This document shows positions 1-10,117 of a DNA stretch of 41,577 bases, piece after piece (the stretch's first letter is position 1; each line of letters opens with the position of its first letter). Where the stretch lies: NCBI GenBank assembly GCA_041402045.1, contig JAWKSZ010000074.1:1-41577 (forward strand), given 5' to 3'. Origin of the DNA: JAGQRJ01 sp041402045. Its GTDB lineage: Bacteria > Planctomycetota > J058. The position numbers and the translations under genes were made by a program. A model generated the notes under the pieces. The model was not told the DNA's origin, did not search any database, and worked only from the letters and a program-made list of their open reading frames with translations.

Positions 1-3000
1 CGTTCTTGGAGGAGTAGTGGAAGCGAATCGGGTCAAAGCCCGCGTCTAGGAGCTGCTCGTCGTTGTCTTCGTCCTTCGCCTTCTGGTCCGTGCGGTCGTG
101 GTCGGGGCCGTCAATGAAGACCACGACCCGCCGGCCGGCATAGGAGAAGTCGGGCCGGACCCCGCAGCGCTCGATCAGCTGCTGCGCGTGGGAGGGGAGC
201 GCCAGGCCCAACCCCTCGACGAGAGTCAGCCAGTCGCGCTCAAGGCTGGAGTCGCACAGGCTGAGCAGCTGCCGCAGGTGCTCGTCGCGCGAGACAGGGC
301 CCGGGGCTGCGTCCACCACCCCGCTGGCCCAGGCGCGGAGGTGCTGGAAGGCGAGGCTCCGATCCAAGAACCCGTGGTCGCGCTGGTTGTAGTAGGAGAG
401 CAGGCACTCGTAGCAGGCGGCCTCGCAGCGCTCTTTGGCGCCGGGAGGGCCGCCCTGGTCGTCGCCCGTCTCAGGGTTGTAGTGGCAGAGCTCGATCGCA
501 GTTCTCGCCACCCGCGCCATGGCACGGGGGTCCTCAATCAACCGCCTGAGCACGCCCGCTCCACCCTCCGAGGCCTCGTAGAACAGCAGCACGTGCCGCT
601 GCCCGAGGTCGGGCAGCGGCTCCGCCGCCAGCTCTCGGTCCTCGAGCTGAAACTCGACCTGGATCTCCGTCTTTAGGGCGGCCTCTAGAGAGGCCATGGC
701 CTCGGTCGGGAGCTCCGTGGTTGGTTTGAGGAGCAGGCAGTTGCGGTGATCCCGGACGAACGGTACCACTCGTTCCACGCGAGTCGACATGGGGTCGTCG
801 GGGTCGTCGTCTACCGCCTGATTCCTGGCCCAGAACCCCCGCTCTACGTCGAGGAGGTAGCCGAGCTGGTCCTTGTTGGCGCGTCGCCGCCAGCCCAGGT
901 TCATGCGCCAGAGTTCGGCGGCGTGGCCGTAGGTTAGGTCGACGAGCTCCGTCCCGTCTTCCGCCTTGAGCATGCCCTTACGGAGAGAGACCACCCCGCT
1001 ACGGCGGACGAACCGGAGCCCGGTCTTCAACTCATAGCCCAGACGCAGGCGCTCTTCTTCGTCGGAGTTGATCCGGTCGCGTCGGCGCGTTGCCACGTTC
1101 TCCATGCGAAACAGGTTGTTTAGCGCAGGCGGGAGCTCCTCCCCGCAGTACTCACAGAGGTCAGGCCCAGGGTCGTCCCCAATGGGGTGGAGGTAGGCGC
1201 AGGTCGCGCACTGCGTGGCGCGGCGACGAATCGAGTCTTCGTCGGCGTCGACGGGAAGGAGCACCTTGTTGATGACGTAGCGCGAGCCCTCGTGGTAAAC
1301 GATGCTCCGCGGGCCAAACTCAGAGATCGCGAGGAAGCGAGGCCGGGTCAAGAACTCGTCGTCGGTCTTGCGCCCCTTTCTCCGCCCAGGCAGGAACGCC
1401 GACAGCGGGAGCCGAGGGAAGTTGTAGCCGGGGAGGAAGCCCTCGCTCGCGAAGTAGCGGTAGCTGTTGAAGTCCGAGTAGTGAGAGCCCGTCTCAGCGA
1501 CCGTCAACAGTCGCAGCTGCGCCTCCGCCTCGTTCCGCAGCCGCGTCGCCGCCTTTCGATCCGCCTGATCCCGCGCCGCGTCCCGGACGATCGCGCTCTG
1601 CCGCTTGGACTGGGCGTGCGCCGCTCGGTAGAGGCCGCGCCAGCGCTCGCAAGCGCTGTCGAAGCTGGTGGGGACTTGGTCGAGCACCCTCTGGAGCCAA
1701 GACTCCGCGTCGCCCTCGGTGGGCTCCACCAGCCCCTGAATCGCCGAGCCGAGCGCGGCGTGGGCGATACTGAATGCCCTTCGCCGCAGCTCCCGGTTGT
1801 CGAGGATCTCCTGCACGTGATCCAGGACGTCCAGGGTCGGCTCGTCGCCCGCCACGTCGAGCACCTCGCCCAGGTTGCTGCCCAGGCTCAGCTTGGAGGC
1901 GCTCAGCCAGACCGCGTGCACGTGAGCGCGCAGCAGGTCCTCGTTGCTGAGGTCCAGCCGAGGGGTAGTGACCGCCCCGGCCACCATGAGCTCAGGGCGA
2001 CGGAAGAAGTACTGGTCGTGTGGACGGCCGGAGCTGCAGTAGGTGAAGACGAACGCCGGCTGTCCGATGCGCCCCGCCCGACCGCTGCGCTGAGCGTAGT
2101 TCGCTGGAGTCGGCGGGACGTTTCGCATGTTGACGACGTTGAGCTCGGCGATGTCCACGCCGAGCTCCATGGTCGGCGAGCAGTAGAGGATCGGGATCAG
2201 TGCCTCTCGAAAGCGCTTCTCGCGGCTCTCCCTGGTGCTCTGGGGAACCTGGGCAGTGTGCTCGCGAGCCTCGAGCTTCTTGAGCTCGGCCGCGTCGGAC
2301 TTGTAGTAGTCGATGAAGAAGGGGTTCGTGCGAAGCCCTGTCTCCGGGGCGCTGGGCACCCGAATGGGGTCATGGAACGCCTGGGTGCCGTCGGCGGCCT
2401 TCCACGACATGGCGGAGGCGTTCAGCTGATACCCCGGGACCTCGCCGTCCTTCCGAGGTTCAGCGACCCGCTGCACCAGCCCGGGGATCGTCAGGGCGTG
2501 AAGCAGCTGCGGAATGATCCGCTCCAAGTCCTCCGACTTGAGCTTGCCATGCTCCGAGTCGGGGAAGGTGGTCGCTCGCTTGAGGAACAGGGCGAATCCA
2601 CCTCGAGGCGACAAGTAGATCGCGTTGCGATCCGTCCCCTTCTGTTGGCCGCGGGCGCGGGGGTAGCAAATGGCGCTGCGCTCGAGGTCCTCCTGTGAGT
2701 CGAGCGCCCAGGGCGCGACGAGGTTCTGCCTAGACTGCATTTGGATCGACTCCTGCTCCGCAGGGTTCAGGTAGTCGACTCGAATCGCGAGCTCCCGGCG
2801 CAGGTAGTCGAGCAGGGCGCGACACACCACCTCACGCTGTCCCGGGGAGGCACCGCTGAGGATCGGGTGCACTATCTCGAGGGCACCGTCCGGTGCGCGC
2901 AGCTCCTTCCAGTGCTTTCGGCGGCGCAAAACTCCCCAACGACAGGTAATCGATCGTGAGCAGCCCGCACTGCTCCAGGTTGGGCGAGGTTATGCGCCAG

Positions 3001-5171
3001 CCCCGCCTCAGATCTCGATAGAGGTAGTAGCCGAGCGCGGCCCGCAGGGCACGGTCCGTGGCTTCACGCTGGGCGAACTCCACCTGGGGGTTGAAGGCAT
3101 ACAGCTCCAAGGGCAAGTCCAGGGCCTCGAACACGCGGCGGGTGAGGTTGTCGTGGCGTAAGCCCTCCTCGCCCGCGCCCGCCACGGCCTTGAGTAGCGC
3201 TGAGCGGATCAGACTGATCTCAACGAAGTCGTTGAAGTGCCCCGCCTGGAGCGAGGCGTCCTGTCGGTTGTCGGTGAAGGACAGCAGCTTCCGAGCATGC
3301 GGCTCGAGCTCCTCGTCACGCCTCAGCACCCTCACCGAGCTGAGGCTGAGGATGGTGGTCGCGGTGCTGCGCCCCTCAGACCCGAGCGTCGCGAGCTTCC
3401 CGAAGTCAGAGCTCTGGCGCGCGCCGTAGGAGACCCCGCACGTGAGGCAGAAGCGGAAGGGCGCCGAGAGGTAGTGGGCGCGGAAGCCGCCTTGCCCTTC
3501 TCTCCCCAGCCCGTCGAGGAACACCTGGGTGGGGAGTCGGTCCTTGAAGTTCTTGCCCACCTTAGGAGAGTCACCTGAGTGATCCACCCAGGCCTCAGGG
3601 ATCCGCTGTATGACTTGCTCACCCGCCGTCGGCCACGGGCGCTTCGAGTTGAAGTAGAGGAATCCCGGCTTCCCGTCGTCGTTCTCCTGACGATCCGAGA
3701 GCGCTCGGTTCGAGTAGACGACGCGCCCTTGAGGGTCAGTGGTGCGACGCACGGTGTAGTACTCCTGACCGCACTCGCGACAGAACGCCAGCGGCAGCAA
3801 GATCTTCTGCTGCTTGTAGCCAGGCACGAACTGCTGACCTTGCAGGGTGATGTGACGATTGTCTTCGGCCTCCAGGGAGGCATAGACCGCCTCTCCCTTC
3901 GAAACGAACTGGTGCAGCCTGAAGGCGAACGCTGGCTTCCCTGCGGGGCTCTTAACCATGTTGCCCAAGAGCAGCGCTCGACGCAGCGCGAGCTCGCAGG
4001 CCTCCTCCTCGACCCCAGTCGCTGCGGAGAGTGTCGCCGCGGCGCCACCCTCGCCTGAGAGTGCGCGTGGTTGGCACCGAATCAGCCGCCCTGTGCCGAC
4101 CTCCTCCGCGACGCCCAGGTTCGACTCGATCCATGAGTAGAGCGGGTCCGCAGTGACCTCCGCGTAGCTGCCAGGGGGCGGTAGATCACCTCGGATCCGG
4201 TCCCTGAGCGCTGCTAGGAAGCCCTCGTCGTCAGGCGAGCGGAAGGGAGTCACTCGCCGCAGCGTCTCCCCGATCGTGAACTCTGGCTTGACCGGGGCGC
4301 CGAAGATGTCGGTCGCGACCCGCGAGACCTCCTTCTGCTGGTCCGTCCAGCTGCCTCCGCTCGCGAGCGTCGCGGACGTTCCTATGTGGAGCAGCCTTTC
4401 GGCTCGGCACGCCTCCCTAACCCGGCGGATAAGCAGGCTCACGTCAGAGCCCTGTCGGCCTCGATAGGTGTGGAGCTCGTCGAACACCAGGAAGCGCAGA
4501 CCTTGTGCCTGCTTTACGAGCTTGCGGTCCCAGACCCTGGTCAAGACCAGCTCCAGCATGACGTAGTTCGTCAGCAAGATGTCGGGCGCGCTCTTGACGA
4601 TCTCGTTGCGCTTCTCGCTGTCCTCCTGCCCCGTGTAGCGGGCGAAGGTCACCGGAGGCTTCCCCTGGGGGTAGCCGCGACAGAGGAACTTCTCGAGCTC
4701 ACCTTCCTGGCTGTTGGCCAAGGCGTTCATGGGATAGACCACGATCGCCTGGATGCCCTTCCCGGTCCCGTTGCGGAGGACGTGGTCGACGATCGGGACG
4801 ATGTAGGACAAGCTCTTCCCTGAGCCCGTCCCGGTCGTCAGCACGTAATTCTCCCCTGCCCGGGCTGCCTGAATCGCCTCGACCTGGTGCCGATGGAGGC
4901 GGAACGGTTCGCCGAGGTTCCCCTCCTGGTCCTTGGAGGCGAAGATCTTCAGGCACTCGGGGTGGAGCACCCCCGAGTCCACCAGCTCGGAGAGCGGCTC
5001 TCCCGGCTCGAAGGAGGGGTTGACCTGCACCAGCGGGTCCGGCCACAGGAACCCTTGACCGACCTCTTCGTCGACGAGTGCTCGGATGCGCCGGTCCCTG
5101 ATCTCGACGAAGGAGCTGACGTAGCTCGCGTAGTCTCCGATGACCTTGTCTCGGAGTTGAAACACGTCCAC
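1..5171 (-). CDS. Giant SF2 helicase with DUF1998 and C-terminal nuclease-like domain (DruE-like), frameshifted, 3' end outside window
   Basis: Reads from GTG 5171 (GAGGAGG six bases upstream) off the left edge, at least 1,720 codons. The N-terminal half has Walker A TTGTGSGKS (about residues 112-120), DELHTYRG (about 231) and TSATLAS. The second half has GVDIAEL (near 2160), QRSGRAGR (near 2090), a CxxC pair set (1210-1140) and the DUF1998-type ending CEAACYECLLSYYN (near 420). From about 165 to the edge it reads PDFSYAGRRVVVFIDGPDHD, like a Vsr or PD-(D/E)XK nuclease. The frame changes at 2928-2937 (AAAA and CCCC runs): dropping one base joins the halves as LGSLRRRKHWKEL. Length and order resemble Druantia DruE; DISARM and MrfA-type DUF1998 helicases are relatives. 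Role in phage defence is inferred. The helicase call is firm; the system name is not. Confidence 0.85.
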
Positions 5172-5573
5172 GCCGGCCTCCTCAGGAACGAGTGGTAAAG
5201 GGTCGCACTCGAATCACAGGTTCTCAAGTTGACCTGAGGTGAGTTCTTAGGTTACCGGCAGAGCGGCATGCTACGTGCCGTGACTTTTGCTCAGCTGCTA
5301 TCGTGTTGAACGGCTGACCAGCGCTCGGCTAACTTCTATGGCCCTCGGCTGACTGTTCCTTGCGCTCAGCGGGATCCCGGCAGGGCGGGGAACTGTCCGC
5401 CTCGTCGACGAGCCAGGCTGCGTCTGGCCCCCCTAGACCTTGGTGCCGTCGGCGGTAAAGCCAGAGAGGATCTGCGCAAGTGTCTCGACTTCAAATTCAA
5501 GAGTGGGAGGTCAACCGGTGCCTGCCTACCTTGTTCCTCGCCTCCCAGCAGGAATACATGTATATCTACTCGG
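5172..5573. other. Intergenic stretch between divergent genes, with three short direct repeats
   Basis: No gene seen. The stretch separates the minus-strand helicase from the plus-strand nuclease-like gene, so it should hold both promoters, but no convincing -35/-10 pair stands out. Three copies of CGGCTGAC or CGGCTAAC occur at 5311-5318, 5326-5333 and 5346-5353 in direct orientation. They could be operator sites; this is only a pattern. Confidence 0.3.
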
Positions 5574-6322
5574 GTGACTCCGATGCCTGCGCTCCTGGCC
5601 GACCCGGTGTGTAGGCGCAAGCTCGCCACACCGGGGCTGCATGACCTCGCGGTCTCCCCCGAGGAGCTCCTGGAGCTCGACCACAACAGGCTTATCAGGG
5701 ACCTCGAACTCGGGACCGCGTTCATGGTGGACGGACTCCTCCTGGACAAACACGGGCGTCCCGTGATCGCGGAGACGAAGGTATCTGGGAAGTCCCGTTC
5801 ACATTCAGTGAGGTCGTATTCCGAATGCCTGAGTCTCGTCACTCAGTCCCTTGGCTACACGAAGACCCTGATCGCACCGCCCGCTGCCTTCAAGGGAAGT
5901 CGCTATGGCTTCCTGAACGTCCTCCACCACCTGCACTATCGATACAACCAATTCCACGATAGGAGCCGGGGTCTCTACAGGGGTCTCGCCAAGGCGCACT
6001 GTGATGCATTGGCAAGTCACGCCCCTTGCCGACCGCGAAGTTCGAGGTGAGCCCCCGGGTGTTGTTCCTGCTCGAAGGGTCCTACGATCTCGGGAACATC
6101 ATGGCTGCTTGCGAGAAGACACGCCTAGACTTCCCTGAGTTCAGCGACGAAGTCCTGCGCACCCTTGGTGCCAAAGCGCTCCAGCGCGTCGCCTCGCTAG
6201 AGCCGCTGTGGCCCCAGCTTCGAGACTTGGACTACTCCGTAAAGGTGCTCGACGTTCGGGTCTCGGAACAGCACGTCAGCTCGTCTCACACCTCGGATTT
6301 ACCAAGGCGCCACACGACATAG
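5574..6322 (+). CDS. Putative PD-(D/E)XK nuclease-like protein, frameshifted
   Basis: The first part (5574-6025) contains LIRDLELGTAFMVDGLLLD followed by GRPVIAETKVSGKS. This acidic residue, strand, then E-T-K is the pattern of a PD-(D/E)XK nuclease core. After the CCCC run at 6022-6025 the frame closes at a TGA. Adding one C gives HAPLPTAKFEVSPRVLFLLE and the frame stays open to 6322, so the two pieces (about 150 and 98 residues) are probably one protein of about 250 residues. The C-terminal end after about 6260 looks less protein-like and may hold another lesion. Start is GTG 5574 or ATG 5583; no strong ribosome site. It is divergent from the big helicase and convergent with the zinc-finger gene. 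Family not recognised; nuclease role is inferred from the motif alone. Confidence 0.5.
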
Positions 6323-6369
6323 CTCGGGCTACCCCTTGCCTCCCGGCGGTCTCAGTGGTTTCGCGAGGA

Positions 6370-8047
6370 TTAGCGCTTGCGGCCATGCTGCCGAGCGCGA
6401 TGGCGCGCGAGGTTCTTTCTCAACACTCTGACTCGGCACTCCGGGCACCGCACGAACCCCTCGCCGCTTGACTTTGTGGCCTGACGAGCCTGAGGGTGCT
6501 GACGAGGTTGAGACCCTCCTTTCCTATTGTTGACGTCTCTTCGGTGGTGCGACGAACGCGCACGTTGCCGTCCCGAATCCCCTCGGTGATCCACACGCAG
6601 GTGCATCTCGAGGCGCTCCTTCGCCATCTGCCAGCCGCATTTTGGACACTCGACCTGACCCTGATCGCTGCTCTCCCTCCCTCTCGGCTCGTAGGCCGCG
6701 GTGATGGATAGGCTCCGCGGGAGGCCCCACCTCTCCGGACGCGACTGGTCCAGGGAGCTCGGCTTGCGCTGCTTCCGCTTCTGCTTCGGCTTGGAGGGGC
6801 CCGCCGCCCTGCTGAGGCCTCTCTTGGCGGCCTCTGGGAGCGGCTTTCGCCCGCTGGCAACGGGATGTGACGCCGGTGATCTCGGTGACACTCCCACCAA
6901 GCCCTTGCGCCGGGCTGGCGCTAGCTCATCTGCGTTCTCTCTCCGTGTTCCAAGGGCTACGCTACCCCAGCGTTCCAGGAGCCCCTCCAGCACCTCCTTC
7001 CGCCGCTTTGGGACCGCCCACCCGGGAACCTCCGCAATGATCCGCCGCAGCGCGACGATCAACGGTCCAGATGTTATGCGGACCTTCTCCCTTACGGTCG
7101 TCGCATGCACCTCATACGGCTGGGACTCTGCAGGAATGAGGTAAAGGATCGCTGGGCGGGATGCGCCAGCGCCTCCGACGGACTCGTGGAACAAGTACAA
7201 ACCCTGGTGGCTCTCGAGCTCCACAACTCGGGTTTGACCCAGCCTCCAGCGCTCCCGGCGGACAGCCCAGCCTGAGTGAACCGCGCTAACCAGGGCAACT
7301 CGTCCTAGATTATGAATCTTGAGCGTACTTCCCCTGTGAACTGCCTGGCGCACGACGTTCCCCTCGGATCGAACCCTGAATCTGGCCAGACGAGCGTCGT
7401 AAAACAGCACATGCTCGGCCTCGAGCTTGTCGAGCCGTGTGTCGATTACGTGAGGTGTCGCGCCGGCCTCGACCGGCCGGGCCTGAGACCCAACGTGAGC
7501 CCACGGGATCTCACAGACTTGACGGCAGAGGAGCTGGGCAAACTGCTGGGGGCGAACCTCGTCATACTGCCTGCGAGCGTACTGGTGCAAGAGCGCAGCC
7601 AGGTCCACGACCAGCAGCCTGAGGAGCAGCGCGAAGTCAGCCTCCAAGATCCGCGCCAGGAGGTTCTCGCTGTGAACGCTCCCTCGGGGCCTCTCCGGCG
7701 CGTAGACACACAGAGCAAACAGGGCAGCAAGGAGCCCACAGCGCGATCGAGGAGCTCTGTGGGGAAGCGCTTCCCAAAGGCGGCAGCAGGAAGATGAACT
7801 GGTCAACGCGGCCTACTTTTACCCCGAACATTAACCCCGCACCTAGCCAGACCGCAGAGCTGTCCCGGCGAAGCCCACAGTCGACCCCCTCGCCGACCTG
7901 GTGGTAGAAATGGGGCGCCCGATCACTGGCCAGTCTCGGAAACACCTGGGCGTCGCACTCTGGGCAGAAGTAGAAGAGTTCCCGGCGGCTCACGGCCTCT
8001 CGAGCGTCGACGACTTCGCCATAGGGGCTAGTGAGTGCAACTTGCAT
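6370..8047 (-). CDS. CoiA-like protein with two C-terminal C2H2 zinc fingers, frameshifted
   Basis: The first part starts at 8047 with FYFCPECDAQVFPRLA and APHFYHQ, the zinc-ribbon-like N-terminus of competence CoiA-like proteins. The frame changes around 7773-7785; removing one T from the TTT run joins it to a second frame that continues to 6370, giving about 558 residues. The middle is unrecognised. A basic, low-complexity linker follows (KPKQKRKQRK). The C-terminus has two matching fingers, each C-x2-C-x11-H-x4-H: CPKCGWQMAKERLEMH near 6660 and CPECRVRVLRKNLARH near 6440. Such fingers usually bind DNA or RNA. It is convergent with the nuclease-like gene. A nucleic-acid-acting, perhaps defence, role is inferred. 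No clear ribosome site before ATG 8047. Confidence 0.6.
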
Positions 8048-8108
8048 CGCTGAAGTGAGCCTAGCGGTGACCGACGGTCAGTTCCATTTCCCGCACCAAC
8101 GTGCCAAT

Positions 8109-9146
8109 TCAGCATGGCAATGCCACGGACGCCGCGCAGTGGTCTGAGGCACGACGTCTTCCAGTCAATACCCCCTCGAAGCGATCGAATTGAAACGGTA
8201 TATCCCGCCGAGGCCAGGACCCGCTGAAGAAGGTGGTGAGTCGAGGCCCCACCCAGCCGTCTTCCAGCCAGCGCGAGAACCCGATCCCGCCCCGCTCGAT
8301 CCTCGGCGTGCACCCCGCCGCCTTTACCCGACCCGCCAAGGCCGGCGACAGCAGCAGGTAGTCGAGCTGGCTGACCTGGTTCCGCTTCTCCCACCAGTAG
8401 GTCCAGCGCTCCTCGGGCGGCAGCAGACTCAGCGCGTCGAGCAGCCCCGCGTGGCGGGTCAGGGGCGTCACCCACGGCGAGTCCGGCGTGTCGTTCAGGT
8501 CACCGACCACCGCGAACAGCTCCCGCTGAAACCTGCAGCAAGGGAACCGCTCCCGCAGGATCTGGCGGATCGCCCGGGCCTGGCGCCGACGCCGCTCCCC
8601 CGCGCGCTTCTCGAGCGCCGCCCGGCGCTCGCCCGTGGCCATGGGGTCCACGAAGCGGCTCTTGAGCTGGGTGATCAGGAGCGTCAGCGGCTCTCCAGAG
8701 GGCAGCTCGAGCACGGCCTCGAGGCAGTCGCGGCTGAACACGTACTCCTTCCGCCGGCGGTCGTAGTCGTCGACGTGGCTCCTCAGCCCGCGGACCGGGA
8801 GAGTCGTCAGGAGCCCCACGTCGATCTGGCGCGGGTCTCGGGAGCCGACGAGCTGGGCGTGGGGGTAGTGGCCGCCGAGCGCGGTCCGGTTGAAGTGGCG
8901 CAGGGCCTCAATGCTCTCGACCTCGCACAGGGCCAGGACCTCGGGCAGGCCCTCGTAGCTCAGCACGTCGGCCAGGAGGCCCACCTGCACCGGGTCGTGG
9001 GCCTCGTAGCAGCCGGGGAAGTTGCTCGGCAGGTAGCCCCAGCCCTCGGGCGCCGGCGGGTCGTTGCCGAACCGGCCGGGCGTGCGCGCGCCGAAGCGGT
9101 AACGCAGGTAGAGGTTGTTGACGTTCATGAACGCGAGGGTGATCAC
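8109..9146 (-). CDS. Endonuclease/exonuclease/phosphatase (EEP) family protein
   Basis: About 345 residues from GTG 9146; a TTG at 9245 in the same frame would add 33 proline-rich residues that look unlike the family, so the shorter start is preferred, though neither has a clear ribosome site. EEP signatures run in order: FMNVNNL near the start (the metal-binding Asn strand), LALCEVES (catalytic Glu), QIDVGLLT, a long LLITQLKSR strand, VVGDLNDTPDSP (the GDxND motif), SQLDYLLLSP and the terminal RASDHCA (SDH motif). These metal-dependent hydrolases cleave DNA, RNA or phosphoesters, and the substrate cannot be told from sequence. No signal peptide is evident. It lies just downstream of the acidic-tailed gene on the same strand, possibly co-transcribed. 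Confidence 0.85.
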   Translation of the reverse strand: MITLAFMNVNNLYLRYRFGARTPGRFGNDPPAPEGWGYLPSNFPGCYEAHDPVQVGLLADVLSYEGLPEVLALCEVESIEALRHFNRTALGGHYPHAQLVGSRDPRQIDVGLLTTLPVRGLRSHVDDYDRRRKEYVFSRDCLEAVLELPSGEPLTLLITQLKSRFVDPMATGERRAALEKRAGERRRRQARAIRQILRERFPCCRFQRELFAVVGDLNDTPDSPWVTPLTRHAGLLDALSLLPPEERWTYWWEKRNQVSQLDYLLLSPALAGRVKAAGCTPRIERGGIGFSRWLEDGWVGPRLTTFFSGSWPRRDIPFQFDRFEGVLTGRRRASDHCAASVALPC

Positions 9147-9262
9147 GGGGCGGGTCCAGGCAGGCGGGGGATGGGCGAGCGGTTGCGGGTACAGAGGCAG
9201 GGCGGGGAGAGCGTCCGGGGGCGCTCCCCCCGCCCTGGGCGTCAAGGCTCAGGCGCATAGGC

Positions 9263-10117
9263 CTAAGCAGCCTCCGCCTCGTTGAAGTCGGCGGAGTCCG
9301 AGTCGTCCTCGAGCTCCTCCTCCTCGTCCTCCTCGGAGTCGACCAGCTCCCCCGTCATGGGGTCCACGTCGGTCACCCGGCGGCGGCGCTTGTAGTAGCG
9401 CTTGATCGCCTGGTCCTGCTCGAGGACTTCGCCCAGGGCCTGCTTCAGACCCGCGGCCTGCTTGCCCTTGTGCTGCCCCCGCAGGAGCCGGGCCATGACC
9501 AGGAACACGATCTCGCTCAGGCGCTCTTGCCCCTGACGGCGAGCCTCGCGCACCTCGTCGTAGCTCGGCCCCGGCTCACGCCGCGGCAGAGCGTTGGCGT
9601 AGCGCGCGTGGCACTCCGTCACCCGATCGAGCAGGGGGATCGCCCCGATCTCACGGAGGGCCTTGCCCAGCGCGGACTCGCTCGTCACGCGGTTGAGCAT
9701 GATCCGCACGGTGTCCTCCTCCTCGACGAAGGGCAGGTGGATCACCTGACGGACGCCGAGGGGGAACAGGCGCTCCAGGGCGTGGGACGCCTGGGCCCCT
9801 CGCGGAGTGCTCTCCCCAAACGACTCGATCGTCGTCTTGAGGAAGGCGTGGAGCGAACACAGGGCGGCGTCGAGCTCGATATCGAGCTGGCGGGCCTCCG
9901 CCCCGTGCTCCTTCTCGGCCTGGTGCCCGCGCCAGTCGAGCTCCAGGTTGCGAGCCTCCTCGCCGAGTTCGATCGCCTTGGCGACCTGCTGGCGCAGGAA
10001 CTCGTCCTCGCTGTCAGCCAGCGCCAGCGCGATCCGGCGCAGCGAGTACTGCTGCCGGCTGAGCGGGAACTGGCGGAAGTCGAGCATGGCTCGCGCCGAA
10101 ATGTAGTCGGTAGTCAT
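9263..10117 (-). CDS. Hypothetical protein with acidic C-terminal tail
   Basis: 284 residues from ATG 10117, with GGAGG six bases upstream. It is mostly helical and charged, without membrane segments or a signal peptide. Residues near 60-80 are rich in Glu, Arg and His and may form a coiled coil. The middle has a strand-like HLPFVEEEDTVRIML. Near residue 240 a basic patch (KRYYKRRRR) precedes a strongly acidic tail dominated by Glu and Asp (EEDEEEELEDD). I do not recognise the family. The basic patch followed by an acidic tail is seen in some nucleic-acid-associated proteins, but this is only suggestive. It is followed by the EEP hydrolase gene on the same strand. Confidence 0.7.
   Translation of the reverse strand: MTTDYISARAMLDFRQFPLSRQQYSLRRIALALADSEDEFLRQQVAKAIELGEEARNLELDWRGHQAEKEHGAEARQLDIELDAALCSLHAFLKTTIESFGESTPRGAQASHALERLFPLGVRQVIHLPFVEEEDTVRIMLNRVTSESALGKALREIGAIPLLDRVTECHARYANALPRREPGPSYDEVREARRQGQERLSEIVFLVMARLLRGQHKGKQAAGLKQALGEVLEQDQAIKRYYKRRRRVTDVDPMTGELVDSEEDEEEELEDDSDSADFNEAEAA

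Noticed and set aside
1..8047. Complete Druantia or DISARM system
   Set aside because: Only the helicase resembles them. No Druantia partners, DrmB/DrmC or methyltransferase are seen in the window.
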